Shown here one piece after another: positions 62,348 to 64,000 of a stretch of DNA of 64,000 bases. The stretch's first letter is position 1. Each line of letters starts with the position of its first letter. This stretch comes from Eubacterium sp. (lineage in GTDB: Bacteria; Bacillota; Clostridia; Lachnospirales; Lachnospiraceae): positions 1-64,000 of the forward strand of contig JALERM010000052.1 of the NCBI GenBank assembly GCA_022764165.1, given 5' to 3'. The position numbers were made by a program, and so were the translations under genes. Below the pieces are notes generated by a model that was not told the DNA's origin, made no database searches, and saw only the letters and a list, made by a program, of their open reading frames with translations.

Positions 62348-63754
62348 TTGATAAAAGATAACCAGAAATACTTTAACCGAATGCATGTGGTTATTGATGC
62401 TTTGATTGTTACAGCATCGTATTTCCTTGCGTGGGTGGCACGATATGTATGGCCTTTTGCTGATGATGCGGTCAGAACGGTGCCTTTCGGATGGTATATG
62501 AGGCTGCTTCCGGTGATCGTACCGGTATATCTGATTTTATATTATGCCTTTAGCTTATATACACCCAAGCGTGTACAGGGGCGCAGGCTGGAGTTTTCCA
62601 ACATAGTCAAAGCCAATACCGTTGGCATCCTGCTGTTAATCTGTTATATAGTTGTGCTTTTGCGGGAAGTTAACTTCGCCCGTATGATGCTGGTTTATTT
62701 CTATCTGATTAATATGTTTCTGGAAGAGTCGGTGCGGATTCTGATCCGCAGATTTCTGCGGAATATCCGTAAACGTGGACTGAATCAGAAGCATATTTTG
62801 TTGGTTGGTTACAGCAGAGCAGCAGAAGAATATATTGACCGGATTCTTCAGAATCCCCAGTGGGGATATCATATCAGTGGGATATTGGATGATAATGTCG
62901 ATGAGGGAACCACATACAAAGGAATAAAGGTAATTGGAAAAATAGAAAATCTGATGGTGATTCTTCCTCAGAACAGTCTGGATGAGATTGCCATTACCCT
63001 GGGATTGAGTGAGTATTATCGACTGGAGGAAATTGTGGCTCTCTGTGAAAAATCAGGAGTTCACACAAAGTTTATTCCGGATTATAATAATATTATCCCG
63101 ACAAAACCTTACACAGAAGATTTATTGGGACTCCCGGTGATTAATATCCGGTACGTGCCTCTGACGAATACCTTTAACATGGTTGTGAAGAGACTGATGG
63201 ATATTTTCGGATCTATAATAGCGATAATCATTTTTTCACCCATTATGCTGTTGGCGTGTCTGATGATTAAGCTGACATCTCCCGGCCCTTTAATTTACAA
63301 GCAGGAGAGAGTTGGACTTCATAATCATAATTTTATGATGTACAAGTTTCGTTCTATGGAAGTTCAGTCAAAAGAAGAAGAAAAGAAGGCCTGGACAGTA
63401 AAAAATGATCCCAGAGTGACCGGAATAGGTAAACTGATGAGAAAAACCAGTATTGATGAACTGCCGCAGCTGTTTAATATATTAAAAGGTGATATGAGTC
63501 TGGTAGGACCCAGACCGGAGCGGCCATTCTTTGTGGAAAAGTTCAGAGAAGAAATTCCCAGATATATGGTAAAACATCAGGTCAGACCGGGGCTGACCGG
63601 CTGGGCACAGGTTAATGGATACCGGGGTAATACTTCCATTCGTAAAAGAATAGAGTATGATTTGTATTATATTGAAAACTGGAGCGTTGGACTGGATATT
63701 AAAATCTTAATTATGACCTTTTTTAAAGGATTCGTAAATAAGAATGCATACTAA
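62348..63754 (+). CDS. Polyprenyl-phosphate sugar phosphotransferase (WbaP/CpsE/WcaJ type)
   Basis: A 468-residue enzyme with four or five N-terminal membrane helices (about 10-130), a Rossmann-like middle domain (LLVGYSRAAEEYIDRILQN, about 140-240) and a C-terminal bacterial sugar transferase domain (about 275-468; [54 protein letters not shown]). It starts lipid-linked repeat units by placing a hexose phosphate on undecaprenyl phosphate. The start is TTG at 62348 with AAGGTG upstream; an ATG at 62381 (MHVVIDAL) is an alternative. It is the initiating enzyme for the second polymer of the window; the fusion at 12193 is the first. Confidence 0.93.
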   Translation: MIKDNQKYFNRMHVVIDALIVTASYFLAWVARYVWPFADDAVRTVPFGWYMRLLPVIVPVYLILYYAFSLYTPKRVQGRRLEFSNIVKANTVGILLLICYIVVLLREVNFARMMLVYFYLINMFLEESVRILIRRFLRNIRKRGLNQKHILLVGYSRAAEEYIDRILQNPQWGYHISGILDDNVDEGTTYKGIKVIGKIENLMVILPQNSLDEIAITLGLSEYYRLEEIVALCEKSGVHTKFIPDYNNIIPTKPYTEDLLGLPVINIRYVPLTNTFNMVVKRLMDIFGSIIAIIIFSPIMLLACLMIKLTSPGPLIYKQERVGLHNHNFMMYKFRSMEVQSKEEEKKAWTVKNDPRVTGIGKLMRKTSIDELPQLFNILKGDMSLVGPRPERPFFVEKFREEIPRYMVKHQVRPGLTGWAQVNGYRGNTSIRKRIEYDLYYIENWSVGLDIKILIMTFFKGFVNKNAY

Positions 63755-63771
63755 TGAGTAAGGAGTAAGGT

Positions 63772-64000
63772 ATGGCAGAGAAAAAAACACTAACCAGAAA
63801 ACAAGTGAGACTTCGGAGAAAACGCAGAAGAAGGAGGATTCTTTTTGTTCTGGAGATTTTGATTCTGCTGCTTCTTGTTGCAGGTCTGTTTGTATTTTCA
63901 AAGATGGGAAAAATGAATTTTGCGGAATTGAATTTTGAGGATCTTGGATTTAATACGGGTGTCAGTGAGAATAAGACTCTGAAAGGGTATACAACGATAG
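63772..64000 (+). CDS. LytR-CpsA-Psr (LCP) family protein, N-terminal part
   Basis: The first 76 residues of a gene that runs off the right edge. A strongly basic cytoplasmic start (RLRRKRRRRR) is followed by a membrane helix (ILFVLEILILLLLVAGLFVF), and the last visible residues LKGYTTI resemble the opening of the LCP domain, normally followed by ALFGLDSR-like sequence. LCP enzymes move polymers from the lipid carrier to peptidoglycan. AAGGAG precedes the ATG, 17 bp after the sugar transferase. With so little visible the family is likely, not certain. Confidence 0.65.
   Translation, partial: MAEKKTLTRKQVRLRRKRRRRRILFVLEILILLLLVAGLFVFSKMGKMNFAELNFEDLGFNTGVSENKTLKGYTTI

Overview
The window looks like a chromosomal segment from a low-to-moderate GC Gram-positive gut anaerobe of the Lachnospiraceae (Blautia / Mediterraneibacter / Dorea type). 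The reasons are strong AGGAGG ribosome sites, ATGA-type gene overlaps, an orphan Spo0A DNA-binding domain, teichoic-acid-type genes and lipid-linked cell-wall polysaccharide genes with an LCP ligase. No rRNA, tRNA, prophage or intact insertion sequence was seen. The genus is inference from gene content only.

Layout. (1) 1-1130: the leader-distal end of a CRISPR array with type I-C style repeats; the cas genes and leader must lie to the left of the window. (2) 1.2-11.1 kb: an AlbA_2/Schlafen-type ATPase regulator, a MATE exporter on the minus strand, an AMP-forming acyl ligase with a C-terminal FN3 tail, a HelD-like helicase with a C-terminal domain resembling the N-terminal domain of GH31 glycosidases, the Mn exporter MntP, and an orphan Spo0A C-terminal domain protein. 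(3) 11.2-24.4 kb: a glycerol-phosphate polymer locus. It has a LicC-like cytidylyltransferase, a phosphoglycosyltransferase-GT2 fusion, UDP-galactopyranose mutase, four CDP-glycerol:polyol glycerophosphotransferases, TagD and a TagGH exporter. A recombination scar is visible around the largest transferase. (4) 24.4-26.2 kb: a minus-strand membrane-anchored surface protein. (5) 26.4-64 kb: a large rhamnose-type cell-wall polysaccharide locus. It starts with a 1866-residue methyltransferase/kinase-like/triple-glycosyltransferase protein, then a lipoprotein, two large secreted GBS-Bsp-like repeat proteins (one an L,D-transpeptidase, one with a possible muramidase-like end) and an acyltransferase. 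Next come RfbB, RfbA and RfbC, a Wzm/Wzt exporter, a tandem GT2 and RfbD. Two ATP-grasp genes follow (one fused to a PLP-lyase-like domain), then a paired SMR flippase, a CsbB/ArnC-type GT, a D-Ala-D-Ala carboxypeptidase, YfhO, a WecE/RffA aminotransferase and two more GT2 genes. The window ends with a polyprenyl-phosphate sugar transferase and the start of an LCP protein.

How it fits together (inference). RfbA and RfbB make dTDP-4-keto-6-deoxyglucose. RfbC and RfbD turn it into dTDP-L-rhamnose for the backbone, and WecE diverts some to dTDP-4-amino-4,6-dideoxygalactose. The glycosyltransferases build the polymer on a lipid started by the PGT, Wzm/Wzt export it, and LCP attaches it to peptidoglycan. 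The CsbB-like GT, SMR pair and YfhO form a separate module that adds sugars on the outer face. The large multi-domain protein has the same kind of modules as the Gram-negative chain terminator WbdD (methyltransferase plus kinase), and the exporter ATPase has a Wzt-type C-terminal extension. A cap-and-recognise export scheme in a Gram-positive cell is the most interesting hypothesis here, followed by a possible amino-acid-decorated amino-sugar made by the ATP-grasp/PLP genes.
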